From assembly GCA_025093555.1 (NCBI GenBank), contig JAIWNF010000047.1, forward strand, positions 62,001 through 126,000: DNA of 64,000 nt, read 5' to 3'. Shown here piece after piece: positions 24,198 to 36,357 of the stretch. This DNA comes from Circinella umbellata (Eukaryota > Mucoromycota > Mucoromycetes > Mucorales > Lichtheimiaceae). The notes below the pieces were generated by a model, which saw only the letters and a program-made list of their open reading frames with translations, was not told the DNA's origin and did not search any database. Both the position numbers and the translations under genes were made by a program. Every line of letters begins with the position of its first letter. Positions within the stretch are counted from its first letter, which is position 1.

Positions 24198-25470
24198 ATG
24201 ATTTATTTAATCTTATTTTTTTTTAACTATTTCAAACTATGATTGTGTTGGTTGGTTGTTCTTGTTTGTCGTTTATTTCGTTTATCGTTCTGGTTGATTT
24301 TTTTTTTCGTCGGTTATCGTTTCGTAAATAAGAATGTGTAATATAATTCTTGATGAAAAGAAAATATATATATATATATATTTAGAATATATATAAAAAG
24401 AAAGATATAAAAAAAAAGTTCTTTATTTCTAAGTGAAGAGAAAGAGAGAGAGAGAGAGAAAAAAAAAGAAAGAAAGAAAAAAATATGAAAAAGAAAAAAA
24501 AAAAGGCAAACAAGGGGAATAAAATATATACAAAAAAAAAAAAAAAGTGGGCGATTTTTGGAAGCAAAAAAGGTAATAAACGGGTTCTAGGCTGGCCTTT
24601 TGTGACCCAATTGAGTAAGTGAAAGACACCAATAGAGGGGGTTGATTCGACTTCTTTTTTTTTTTTCTGTAACCCAGACTCTTTTTTCCAAGTTCTTTCT
24701 CCCCTCACACAGAAATGGTGTTATCCAATTCGTTTATTTGTTTTAAAAAAAAAAAGATAAAGAGAGAGCGAGAGAGAGAGAGAGCGAAAAAGAAAGTTTT
24801 GCTACACATGAGTAAAATGATCGATCATTCCAGATTTCCCACTTTTTATTTGATTGAAAATTTTCTAGTATTTCTATATTCCCCCGCAGCACTTACAGAA
24901 CATAATCCATAAATCCCATAACCAACTGCCCAAAATTCCCTTTTTTCTAACTAATCTTAACTTCCATACATATAAAAAAGCTTATTTATTAAACCCATCC
25001 CAAAAAAAAAACAAAAAAAAAAAGATGGAAAAACCTAATCCCCCATTTTAATTATTTAAAATGAATCATCCAATTCTATCATTCTTTTTTTTATAACATA
25101 ATCCTCTTGTATTCCTTTCTTTTTAAAGCAAATCTTTGAACATAACTAAAAGTATTGGGATGGTTCGTCGGAATGGATTGAATTTTTGGCTCATACCCAA
25201 TTCCGCTTTTCGGGATAATTGAAGTGAAAGAAAAAGAGAGAGAGTTGCTAGTGTTTTCGAAAAATTTCTTTTTTTTCCTTTCTGTCATTTTCTAACTCAA
25301 TTTTTTTTTTTTTTTTCTCTTCTCTTTTTTTTTTTTTTTTTATCTTTTTCCTCTTCCCTTTTTTAAAAAAAAACGAATTCGTTTTTTTTTTCTTATTATA
25401 AAAACAAACCATAATTTCATAATTAATAATAATTTTCTTTAATACGTATATATACTTATATACCTTGGAC
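24198..25470. other. Divergent intergenic region (Myb-like / C2H2)
   Basis: 1.27 kb between two divergent putative regulator genes. It holds GA/CT tracts near 24435-24480 and 24762-24785 and long T runs. No gene seen. Confidence 0.5.
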
Positions 25471-26320
25471 ATGCCCACATCAACTCCACCACCTCCTTTA
25501 CCACCACCATCCGCTTTATTTGGATCGTCATTATTTGAATATCATTGTCAACGTCCATTATATATTTTGCCACCACCACCTGGATATCATCATCATCCAG
25601 CTCCACCATCATCATCCTCTACTTGTTCTTCTCCAGTACCTTTACCACCTCAACAAGTCTATCAACAACAACAACCTATGATGGTAACACCACCACCATC
25701 ACAACAACAACAACCTCTTTCAACATCATCAACAACAACAACCCCTTATTATAATATGACAACTTCTTTACCTACAGGTGTCAAACGTGAATTAAATGAT
25801 GTTGATCAAACGAAAAAGAAAAGACGTACACAAGATGATAGTCAACTAGAGATTAACGCTGCACGTACACTTGCTTCATTTGCAAGTGCTCGTCATAGCA
25901 ACAATAGGCTGGAGGATGGATCTTTTTGTTGTAGTAATATGAATGGACAAGGTAAACATGTATGTGATCAATGTCATATTTCATTTCAACATTCAAGTTG
26001 TTTGCAACGTCATCGATTGGAACATGAAAGTTGGAAAGTGGGCATGTCAAAACGTCAACAAGTACAAATTGTGGAGGTAAAATTTTTTTTTCTTTCTTTT
26101 TTTTTTGGGGGGGAGAAGGAAAGATTGTTTTTTTTTTTAAAAAGAAAAAAACAGAAATGGATGGTTGTGAAGGAAAGGGAAAGGGAATATATCAAATAAG
26201 TTGCCATAGGACGAAAATAATATCATATTCTTACCTTTTCTTTTATAAATAATATTATTATAGGCAGCACATATTCTAATGGATATAGCGCGTTGTGGGA
26301 TGCGTGTTAGTGTGGCCTGA
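25471..26320 (+). CDS. C2H2 zinc-finger protein
   Basis: Two exons (25471-26076, 26264-26320) encode 220 aa. The N-terminal half is Pro/Ser/Gln/Thr-rich; a basic KKKRR cluster near residue 115 may be a nuclear localisation signal. One classical finger, HVCDQCHISFQHSSCLQRHR ending LEH (C-x2-C-x12-H-x3-H pattern), lies near residues 165-188. It is followed by SKRQQVQIVEAAHILMDIA; a similar SKHQQVQLLEAA-type segment follows the finger in related fungal proteins as I recall them, and here it runs correctly across the splice junction. The first ATG in frame is 25471; the open frame begins two codons earlier at a TTG. A transcription-factor role is inferred. Confidence 0.75.
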
Positions 26321-26934
26321 TTAAACCTTATTTTTATTTTCTTTGTTCTTCTCTAAACAACAACATACATATACAACAACCCGAATTTTCCATCTTTCCG
26401 AATATAGCCTATTTTTTTTGTCATGACAACAACCTAGTACACAAACGCCATCTTTCACCACCATTTAAACAACAACTAAAAATACACACACACACACACA
26501 CATATCATATTTCACTAAACAACACATTAAATAACTCTCCACACTTTTTTGCTTTTTTCTTTCTTACCCAACCATATATTTCGGCCACAAGATCCATATA
26601 ATCAACTCATCATTACATACACACACACAACCCATTCTCTCTCTCTCTCTCTCTCTCTTCCTTCCCCTCTTAGTTACATATCTACATTTATAAATCCCCT
26701 TAAAAAAACCACTCATACATCTTCGTGTGTCCGAAACCTTTGTATAATAATAATATTTCCTCTCTCTCTTCAACACTCCCCACACCTTTTCTTTTGCAAA
26801 AAAAAAAAACAAAAACAAAAACAAAAGCAAAATCAACAAAAAACCTCTTTTTTTTTCAAAATGTAAAAATAAAAATCAACATCCTTTCTCTCTCTCGCGT
26901 TTGTCTTTTCCCTTTCTTTATAAATGTATATATG

Positions 26935-26966
<32 letters not shown>

Positions 26967-27122
26967 TAATAATCGATATATTGTGTGTTTTATGTGTAAT
27001 ATTATATGTAGGATAGGGGGGGGGGAATGATCAAAAGAAAAAAAGTATTTCTTTAACACACTTCACACACACACATTTTTTATTATTATTTTCTTCTACT
27101 TTTATACAGCAAAAAAAAAAAA
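26321..27122. other. Convergent intergenic region
   Basis: Spacer between two converging genes, with a CT tract (26637-26659) and an AAT tract (26935-26970). Nothing else seen. Confidence 0.55.
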
Positions 27123-28247
27123 TTAACCGTGTGTTAAAGGTAATACAATCATTTCCAATAACTCATTTGTCCAAGTTTCTCTTGCATGAGTTACCCAAGC
27201 ATCATCCATGACCAATGTATGTCTTTCCAAATTTAACATGGCACCTGCTAAATGACGTTCTGTCCTTGCACTTGCTACCAATGTTAACCATGTTTCTCGT
27301 TCCTGGATCCAACTTTCTGAAACAGCAGTCCATAATAAAGCCATTTCTAACTGTACCAATTGATAAGCAACTTGTTCAATACTACTAGGTTCTCGATCAA
27401 TCCAATCTTGTCTACGTGCTAACCACCTGGGTGATTTATGTCGATTGGCAATATGTGATTCATATAATCGTAATTGATCCGTCAATGATTTAATGTTACC
27501 CAAAATGGACGTTTCATAAGAAGGTGGTGCATCCCCTTCTAACCGTCGTGTAGGTAATGGGGACGTTGTAAATGCAGGTGGTGGACTTTCAGGTCTATCG
27601 TGATGTTCTTCTTCTTCTTCTCCTTCTTCTTCGTCTCTTTGTTGTTGTAATTGTCGAGTATTATTTATATTACCATTATTACTGTTGTTGTTATTATGAC
27701 GAATAATTAAAGGTTGTTCCACTTGTCGACGGTTTTGTGAGTCGACAGAAGTATCTTGTTGTTCTTGAATAATAACATTAGAATGTGCATGGTCATCACA
27801 TTCACTATCAGATTCATTGTCATGACTACTATTGTCATGACAATTATTATTATTATTAATATTGTTATTATGATCAAGTTGATTCAGTGAAGGAGGTTGA
27901 ATCAACAGTCGACGTAATTGTCTTGATAAACGATCCAATTTTTTATCCATAGCTTGTAATGTGCGTCGACTTTCGATATTTTCGGGTACATGCACTTGCC
28001 ATGCACTACTAAATTCAGTGACACTCACTCTTTTGGGTACAAGTTCTTCATGACTTGTAGGATCCGTTTCAAAAGGAATTAACTTATCGGTGGATGTTAA
28101 AGCGGTTGCTGCTGGTACAATGGCTTGTACATCACTTAAAAATAAATATTGTGATTGATGGATGCGACGAACTGGAATACGAAAAATTTGTTCATTGTAT
28201 TCAACTACTTTGTATTTTTCTTCAGAAGAAGAAGCTTCATTCTCCAT
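27123..28247 (-). CDS. Conserved-looking protein of unknown function, 374 aa
   Basis: Single-exon gene. Residues 1-110 look folded (KVVEYNEQIFRIPVRRIHQS and an IVPAATALTSTDKLIPF segment), then a short basic helix (DKKLDRLSRQLRRLLIQ). The middle is low-complexity (Asn runs, Asp/Ser/His, Glu runs). The last ~120 residues form an alpha-helical region rich in Trp, Glu and Leu (SWIQERETWLTLVASARTER; WVTHARETWTNELLEMIVLP). I do not recognise the family. The intact 1.1-kb frame and the contrast between structured ends and disordered middle make a real gene very likely. The function is unknown. Confidence 0.7.
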   Translation of the reverse strand: MENEASSSEEKYKVVEYNEQIFRIPVRRIHQSQYLFLSDVQAIVPAATALTSTDKLIPFETDPTSHEELVPKRVSVTEFSSAWQVHVPENIESRRTLQAMDKKLDRLSRQLRRLLIQPPSLNQLDHNNNINNNNNCHDNSSHDNESDSECDDHAHSNVIIQEQQDTSVDSQNRRQVEQPLIIRHNNNNSNNGNINNTRQLQQQRDEEEGEEEEEHHDRPESPPPAFTTSPLPTRRLEGDAPPSYETSILGNIKSLTDQLRLYESHIANRHKSPRWLARRQDWIDREPSSIEQVAYQLVQLEMALLWTAVSESWIQERETWLTLVASARTERHLAGAMLNLERHTLVMDDAWVTHARETWTNELLEMIVLPLTHG

Positions 28248-29275
28248 TGTTATTTTATATTGCGTAATAAAAAAAAAATTGGAAAAAAAAAAAAAGTTAT
28301 TTTATTTCATTTTTAGTTAAAAAAAAAGTCTTTGGACCCCGCTTTTTTTTTTTTTTGTTATCTAAAAAAAGAAAAAAAAAACTCTAATCCTTTATCACAG
28401 GTTTCAACATGGGCTGGGGTAGAACCCGACCTAAAAAAAGAAAACTAAATTACAGGATTGGTATATTATTTAGAATTGATAAACAATTATCGTTTATCTA
28501 TTATAGAATCGAAAAAAAAAAAACATTTACGTATGGAAACATTAGAGGATTCTTTTTTTTCTGCATTAAAATATATAAATAAAAGGTATTATTTCTATAA
28601 CTATTACAGAAAATCATATATAGTATACAGGCATTCTAAAAAAAAAAAAGCATAATAATTCAATATAAATGTAATAAATATAATCCCTTGGATCCTAAAT
28701 TCCCTTTTTTTTCTATCTTTATTCGACCATATAAAGAAGCCCAGGATTTTCGTTTATTTATTTAATTCGAGAGTGAGAGAGATCGACCGAGTTTTGTAAA
28801 TGCGGGGAAACCCAATTCCGTTTGTTTTTTTTTTCCTTTTTCCTGCTTTTTTTTTTCATTCGATATACAATAATCGATGGGATGTAATAATGTTTTAACG
28901 CCACGATAAATATATAAAAAAAAACATCGATGATTTGAACCCTTTTTCCGTTCGTGCTTTTTTTTTTCTGTTCTTTTCAATGATTATACCGATGCTGTAA
29001 AAAAAATACAAACATACAAAAAAAAGAAACTTTGCTTGTCAGAAAATCAAATGGATTTCCCCCCACCACAAAACAACTTACACTCTATAATCTTCCTCTC
29101 TCTCTCCCCCCCCCTCTCTCTTTTGCCTTTTTTTTTAAAAAAAAATATGGGTAAAAAAATGTAATAAAGAATAAGGAATTTTTTTTCCGTTTTTTTCTCT
29201 TTTTGTTGTATTTTTTTTTTCTTTTGTATAATTATTAAAAATGGTGGAAGGGGGAATGAATCGCTAATAAACAAT
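28248..29275. other. Intergenic, no firm gene
   Basis: 1 kb between two same-strand genes. It contains poly(A)/poly(T) runs. A weak plus-strand frame at 28457-28605 (LVYYLELINNYRLSIIES) looks partly coding but has no convincing start or splice sites. Confidence 0.45.
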
Positions 29276-31119
29276 TCATACCTGAAGATCTTGTAACATA
29301 TCCGAAAACTATTATATATAAAAAAGATATATCCATTTTTGTTTATAATAATTAATAAAAAAAATATAAAATCCCTCCATCGATCCACAATCATCATATA
29401 CACATAAATTATATATTTTACCTTTGATGAGGCATTTTCTGCCAAATCACGAACAGCATCGAGATCTGCCGATGTTTGAGCAACAAATTTGCGTGCCATA
29501 TTAACCGCTTGATCTTGAATATCACCCCAATCTTCTGTTGGTGATTGTGGAATACCACCATTCCCACTACTTCCTAATTCATCTTCACGTCCGAAATATT
29601 GATCAGAAGAAATAGCCCGTGCACTTTGGAATTGATTAAGACGACCTTGTTGTTCAGCAGAAATAGCAGGATCATAATCATTTCTTCCAAAATATTGATC
29701 TGATGAAATAGCTTTGGCATTACCAAACTTTTCACGAGCTGATTGAGAAGATGATTCTTCAGCTTCTTCATAATGTCGACTATTCATTGTATTTTTACTT
29801 GGTGCTGTTGTTGTTGTTGTATTCATATTTAAACGTCCCATACCAAAACCAAGTTTTTCATAAGCATTTTCTTCATCTTCTTTTTTTGTTGATTTTGCTG
29901 TTGGATCTTGATAAGCCAAACGAGATGAAATACCACGTGAAGAGGTCGTTGTATTATTATTTTCATCTTCATTTTCTTTTTGTTCTTCATTATCATTATA
30001 TCCTAATTTCGCTTTACGTTCACTTTCTTCTTTGGCACGTGCTTCTGCTTCTTCAAAGTTGAAATTGACGGGTGCTTTTTTTATTCCTAATTTGCCTGTT
30101 TTGGCACCTACACGTCTTGCCCCAATAGCAGATCGAGTACTACGTGCTGTAGCTGTTGAACGAGGTGTAGGTGATTTTGTAGGTGGGCTGACGATTTTAG
30201 GTTTTGATTGTTCTTTTTCTACTTCTTTATTAGGTGATGTTGTCGTAGGTGTTACTTTTTCGGAAGGTATAATAGGAGATGCTGGTGTTGTTGGTGGAGG
30301 ACTATTAGATGTTACATCTTCTGTTGTTACTGGTGTATCAATCTCAATTACAACTGTCGTTGGATTGCTAAAACAAAACAAAAAAGATAAAATTAGTAAA
30401 AATAAAAATATCTATAACCTCCCCTCACCCCCCCCAAAAAAAAAGGTGTTTGGATATTTACGTTATAGCATCTTCAGCAGCACGTTTTTCTAATAATTTT
30501 TTATATTGTTGACCAGCACGACTTGTGTATTTAACTTTGGCATCTTTACTATTACCAGCACTACTTTGTGTTGCATTTTTTGAAAAATATTCACTTGCTG
30601 CTTGATTACCTCCAACAGCCATTAATCGAAGTTGATCCCAAGACCATGAATCAAGTACGGTCGATCTATTTGTTTTGATTATGTTAGTTTATGGATAAAT
30701 AATTCATATATATAGTGGTTCGTTGGGAATGAACGCCCTCCCCCCGCCATTTCTTCTTAATAAGGACAAATTATATAAATAGATATATAAATATTACCTC
30801 ACAAAACTAATGTGAACACCCAGATTACGATGAGCAGAAGAACAATCCGTACATAAATAAACAGCAAAAGAAACAGATGCCCAAATAGGATTTTTAGAAT
30901 TACAATCAAAACAGACCTAACAAGAGAATAATAAAAAAAATAAAAATAAAAATAGATGAGGTTGGAGTTAATTATTAATATAAAGTCAATGAAGTACGTA
31001 GTTTCAATATATAGAAAAATAATATATATATATATATATATATCTATTACCTTATTATATCTATTTTGTTTTAATTTTTTAAAAACAAGTTGAATTTGTT
31101 CTTTTGTTGGTTCTGGCAT
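29276..31119 (-). CDS. ArfGAP of the Glo3 / ARFGAP2-3 type
   Basis: Five exons (31119-31051, 30916-30798, 30665-30462, 30367-29422, 29308-29276) encode 456 aa. The N-terminal ArfGAP zinc finger is [16 protein letters not shown] followed by CTDC (C-x2-C-x16-C-x2-C), then [16 protein letters not shown] with the arginine finger, formed correctly across an intron. The centre is Pro/Thr/Ser-rich and basic. Two copies of the Glo3 motif, [13 protein letters not shown] and [12 protein letters not shown], lie near residues 370 and 395. This layout identifies the Glo3/ARFGAP2-3 class, which stimulates GTP hydrolysis on Arf1 and works with the COPI coat in Golgi-to-ER traffic. The last exon ends at a TGA directly after LQV; a further splice to an ED-Y-R-V end is possible but has a poor acceptor. 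Confidence 0.9.
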
Positions 31120-31477
31120 TACGAATAGAAAAAGAATAAAGAATTCGTTTATCGCGTTTATAGAGGGGAAAAGGGGAGAAAAGAAAAAAAAAATGGGGAT
31201 CGGGAAAGGTGAATGAATTTATGAGAAAAATGGGTATATATCCCCGCCCCATCCCTCGTGTTACGATAATGCGTAAATTCGGTTACAAAAAGGGAGCAAC
31301 AAAAGCCCTGGTCACATTATCATTTTAGGCCTGTGATGGTGTCAGTGTATATTACAAAATACATCTTTTTTAAATGAATGAATTTATTTTTTATATATGT
31401 TGTATGTATGTGTGCGTGTGTGTATAAAGTGGTAGTTTTAAAAGGGATTATCTAGTTTTCAAAATACAGTAATAGAA
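31120..31477. other. Intergenic spacer
   Basis: Between the ArfGAP start and the stop of the P450 gene. AT-rich with a TG-rich stretch near 31400. No gene seen. Confidence 0.5.
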
Positions 31478-33877
31478 TTATTGACGTTTTGCAATGATAA
31501 CTTTGCCATATGGTAATCCAACATGAGTTGTAGGGATGACCACTTCATCAGCAGCACAAAGATCATAATCCCGAATAAGCAGAGATACAATTGTTTTGAT
31601 TTGTTGCATAGCAAACCATCGACCCCTAAGAAAAATGTTATAGGTTGAGAGTCTTGGAATATAAAAGTTTGCTAACATGTTTTATTTATATATACTCACG
31701 GGCATGCATGTTTTCCTTCTCCAAATAACAAGTAATTATCTCCCACTTTTGTACTTGGATATCCTGAATCCACGTATCTAAATGGCTTGAATTCTTCAAG
31801 ATCATCATTACCATTATGATGGTTATACCATATATTAATCAAAACATCACCATCTAATAATAACACATGATAGTTATAATGAGCATATTGATAATTATTA
31901 TAGTTGGATACCACTTTTCTTTTTATCATGATAAAAATAAAACATATATAGCTTTTTACCTGGTGGAATAACTGTACCATTACTTAAAACGATATTATGA
32001 TCAGAAACATTTGTATGTGGAAGTTCATAAAATCGACTACGAAGACGAAATATTTCACGACATACACTATCCAATTTAACCATTTTCTTAATAGTATCAG
32101 CTGTAAATATTTCACTCGCCGTGCTATTTTTCGTATCGGTGGATCCTTTTTGCTGGGACGTTTTTTGTTGATCTTGTTGTTCTTGTTCAAGCACGTATTT
32201 TTGTTCTTCCAATAATTCTTTTAGCAATTGAGGATTTTGCAATAAACGATAAAGGACAATGGTTCCATTTTCAGTGGTTGTTTGAATAGAAACAAAAGTT
32301 AAGAGTAATAGTTGATTTAGTATGAATGTATACATGTCTTGATATGAAGGTGGATCTGCATGTTCAATTAGTTCTTGAAGTATATCATCCTATATTTATA
32401 TACAAGTAAGAATAGGGTTAGAAAACAATTATATATTTTTGACTTTTGTAAATATGTAGCTGAATCAAGCTAAAAACAAATTACTTACTGGACGTTTCCA
32501 ATGAGGATCATTATTGCCTTTACTTTGACGAAGATTAATTTCAGTTGTCAATGCATCAAGAAGGGTTTGTCGATAATATCTTACTTTAGAAGAATAATTT
32601 CCAATTGCCCTGATGATAAAACTTATTAATCCGTATGAAACAATAGTTGAATACATAGTAGTTGATAAATCTACTAGTAGTAATTTTTTTTTACATCAAC
32701 AACTACTTTTGATACGTTACCTCATACGTAGCTTATTAAGCCAAGGAAATCCCGTCAGCCAATTTGGATTATAACGAGGATGAAAAGTACTAAGATCTGT
32801 TTGCATAGTCTGCAAAATATTTATTACTTCTTTATTTTTACACATTTTTTCACCAACAAATACAGATGCACTTGCTTTGGTCACCATACGCTGAACTAGT
32901 GGGAAAAGTGATTCTAACTCGTGGGACCCTGTTTATTTTTTTTTCTAGGTAAATATTTTTTTTTTGCTAGTCTTACTATTATTATTAAGAAATGCTTTTT
33001 TTATATATATATTTATTATATCATACCATCAATAACATCACCAAGTACTTCATCAAGACCAATACACAACTAATTTATGTAAATAGCAATAAGTACGTAC
33101 GTAAATAAAAATAAAGTAATAAAATGATATAGTAAACGCACTATAACAATTACTTACATTCTCAACAACACGTGGCGTAAATCGTTTCATATTAGGAGTC
33201 AAATGTTGAACTATAACTTTTCTTAAGATTTCTATAGTAACTTCATTATCTGGTATTCCAGCAAGTAAAAATAAATCAAATTTCTACGTATTATTTACGT
33301 ACATGAAGCCAAAAAAAAAAAAATTAAAATTAAAGATTAAAACAGTTGCATTGTCTTATATACGGATCCTTTAATATCATATGAAAAAGGCTCCGAATAC
33401 AATATGTTACCTTGCGAATTCCAATAATAAAATCAAAATTATTATTCATAAAAATTTCACGAACATATTTTCCTGAAACAATTGTATGCATCTATAATAG
33501 ATCGAAATATAATAATGTTTTGTCTTTTTTTAAGTATTTTGTACTTTTACATATCTATGTGTTGTGCGTTGAAAGGAGATAAAAAAAAACATTATTACCC
33601 GACCAAATACGTGAGCACGATAAACAAGGCCTAACTTCTCAGTCCATTTTTCAGCAAAAGCTCGAGGGTCTTTACTATAATCTTCAGAAGATCCATTTAC
33701 AGGAACAACGGGACATCCATCATTATAAATATCCTGGAACATTATTTTATATAATCCATAACTTGTAATAACCGTAGTAGTAGCAATAGCTGCAGTTATT
33801 AATCCCAATTTTTGTTGTTGTTGTTGATGGCCAAACCCTTCTATCATGTTTCTTGATAATGTAAGTAGATTATCCAT
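31478..33877 (-). CDS. Cytochrome P450 (paralogue 1)
   Basis: Nine exons (33877-33599, 33491-33411, 33283-33158, 33069-33027, 32928-32721, 32609-32489, 32389-31960, 31853-31700, 31625-31478) encode 529 aa. An N-terminal membrane anchor (LGLITAAIATTTVITSYGLY) is followed by the P450 fold. The K-helix ExxR is REIFR, and the heme-binding loop FGEGKHACPGRW carries the proximal Cys, completed across an intron. The I-helix reads FVSIQTTTENG rather than the usual AGxxT, a variant that resembles the FASxHTT of fungal ent-kaurene-oxidase-like P450s. Such enzymes are ER-bound mono-oxygenases needing a reductase; the substrate cannot be inferred. It is paralogous to the gene at 42.9-45.2 kb. Exon boundaries coincide, except that an extra intron (32610-32720) is present here. 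Confidence 0.92.
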
Positions 33878-34971
33878 TTTTTTTCAGTAGATTGAATGTA
33901 CGTGCGAAAAGTAGAGAGAAAAATAAATGTATAGAATGAAATATAAAGCCTCTTTCTACCTATTATATATAGTCATAAAAACACTTTTTATTAAAAGCAA
34001 CCTCCTTTATTTTATATTTATTCTCATGATCAGCTCCTTGCATAAAGTTTTTTTTTTTTCAAATAGGTACTGTGTAGGTAAACCGGTAAAACACATTGAC
34101 CGAGAACGTATACACTGGCTTATTCTATTTTCCTTTATCTTCACTCTATTAAATATGCATCAACATGCATTATTTTTCTCGTCACATTACTAATAGTACA
34201 TCCACTAATCAGAATTATCGAGTTCCCGAAAACCAAGAATTAAAAAAGAAGGGTATTTGAATGTGTTGGAAAGAGAGAAAGAGAGAATTAATGTTACTCA
34301 CTTAAATCTTTTTAGTTTTTACAGATGTTTATATAAGTGATAGTGCATAATACGTGTTCTCGGATAATTATTCGGAACTTGGCCTATCGTTATTGATACG
34401 TAAAACAGAAGATTATGTATGAATGTAAATAGTAGGTATCCTTTAAAATGAATCATGACGTTACATTGTATATGCTTTTAATATAATTACCAATATAATC
34501 ATGTTACTCTAGAAATAGTTTTCAAGAAGTAACATTATTTGAAAATATAACAAGTTACAAGATCTGTTGTATTATTTAGACTATAACATAGCAGAAGAGA
34601 ACATCTCAAAATAGAATGACCAATCAATAGTGTATACATAAATACAGGCTTTACTATATCTCTTGATGTTACAAACTGTGGTCATTATGCTGTTTTATAA
34701 TGCACTGAAAGATTGTTAATCATTTATTTGTAAAAATAAAAAAGAGAACAACCATAACCTTGAAAAAGCAAGAAAAATAGAATTAATTTAAGAGAATATG
34801 ATATCACAAGAAAGCTTATTTACGCCAGACCATGAAGACTTGTATTCGAAAAATAACCCATCTACGTATTTATGAATGATATACGTATACTACTTGACCA
34901 TTATTATATTGTAGACTCATCATATTGTTGGCTAGCTATTCGTAGCTTATGTCGGTTTTAATGATTATTCT
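33878..34971. other. Intergenic between P450 and zinc-finger gene
   Basis: 1.1 kb AT-rich 5' flank of P450 paralogue 1 and 3' flank of the zinc-finger gene. No gene seen. Confidence 0.5.
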
Positions 34972-35696
34972 TTATCGATGTTTTTTATTCTTATGACGCT
35001 TTAGCGAGTCACGTCTACTGTAGCTACTTTTACACATATCGCAAGAATACTGAATATTGTTATGAACAGATTTCATGTGGCGTTTTTCAGAATCTCGTGA
35101 GCGTGAAAAGACTTTATGGTCTGCTGGGCAAAGAGGACAATAATATCTTTCTTTTGCGCTACCATTATATTTCTCGTAATGACCAACTGATCCTTTTTCA
35201 TTATTGTTACTCGATAGAATCTCACTTTGACTGCTTGAGCTTTTATTGCTGCTACGTGATCCTTCAGAATCTATGGTAATCGTCGATTGTGAGTCGCGAG
35301 GTGCATTATTAGCAGTATTTTTACTAGGGATTGATGCTTCCGATGGAGTTAAAGCTGGTGATGGATAAAAATAATATATAGAATTATCATGCTGTTGATC
35401 TATTCGAGGCAATGGCTCGAATGCCAGATTTCCGATCTAGTATTTTAAAAATTAGATAGTATATGTACATAGTAATACGTATAATTAAACTTTTGAATAA
35501 TAAAACACATTGATGATAAAATATAGATTTTATTTATCTATAGATTACTTACTCGCATTTGATGATCAGTATGGTTAATTTCTATAAGTAAATCAGAATA
35601 TTGATAATAATAATAGGCTCGAGCATTTTCCTGCTGAAGATCATATCGAAAAGATTGTTGTAATGAAAAATTATTTATAAGATTTTCTAATATCAT
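34972..35696 (-). CDS. Two-finger C2H2 zinc-finger protein, putative regulator
   Basis: Two exons (35696-35553, 35436-34972) encode about 202 aa. The N-terminus is Gln/Asn/Tyr-rich, the middle is Ser-rich, and two C2H2 fingers close the protein: YYCPLCPADHKVFSRSRDSE with RHMKSVH, and YSCDMCKSSYSRRDSLKRHK ending KKH. The C-terminal pair of fingers with a disordered N-terminus is the usual plan of fungal sequence-specific factors. It lies between P450 paralogue 1 and the dehydrogenase gene, so a local regulator is possible but unproven. The frame stays open upstream of the chosen Met to a TAA, so an extra 5' exon is possible. Confidence 0.75.
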
Positions 35697-35779
35697 TGGA
35701 TCTTGGATTGAATCGTTGTTTGGATAAAAAGTGGGATCATGGAGTAGGTTACTATGACAGTTGAGTTTTTCTATTGTAG

Positions 35780-36357
35780 CCGGCGTGGATTGAATTTATA
35801 AGTAGATATGGTTATTCAGCTACAACAGATGCTTATGTATTTTTATAGTGAGCACCAGAATACGTATTATCGTAAATATTACGAACAAAGTGATTGTTTA
35901 TTAAGATAACTCGAGTTTTTCTTGAAATAATACGTATATGTTAAAAAGCGATAATGATTTTGATACGTATAATCAATCTTGTACAGTGATGTTATGTCTG
36001 TATGTATTAAGTCTTTATAATGTGAATCCAGTTGTTATGTAATTCAAATACTATGTTTAATATATAGTCAACAAATAATATATAGAATAAGTAAAATACG
36101 TAATTATCTTAAGATAATCTCTCAGATAAATAAACAACCCAATAACGGTGTTGAGGGATCAATGGATAATTTTTATTTGGTTTAACAAGCTGGGGTTTAT
36201 ATATCTTTTACAATTGTTCCGCAGTAATTTTCTAATGTTACTCAGCTACTACATGTGGTAGTTTAATTTTATTATTTTAGCGAGAGGATATTTATATTAA
36301 GTTGTTGTACAATATTTAGAATATCCGTGTACAAAAATAGAAAATAAGAAAAGTTGT
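35780..36357. other. Intergenic AT-rich region
   Basis: Presumed 5' flank of the zinc-finger gene and 3' flank of the next model. Several TACGTA-type motifs. No gene seen. Confidence 0.45.

Noticed and set aside
28409..28655. Possible small spliced gene beginning MGW and continuing LVYYLELINNYRL
   Set aside because: It needs a 37-nt intron, has no clear end, and the alternative unspliced frame is short and Lys/Tyr-biased.
28920..28950. tRNA-like T-arm (GGGTTCAAATC on the minus strand)
   Set aside because: The flanking bases do not pair into a T stem and no D or anticodon arm is visible.
29078..29095. Alternative last ArfGAP exon coding EDYRV
   Set aside because: Its acceptor is preceded by a purine-rich tract; the simpler in-frame TGA at 29276-29278 suffices.
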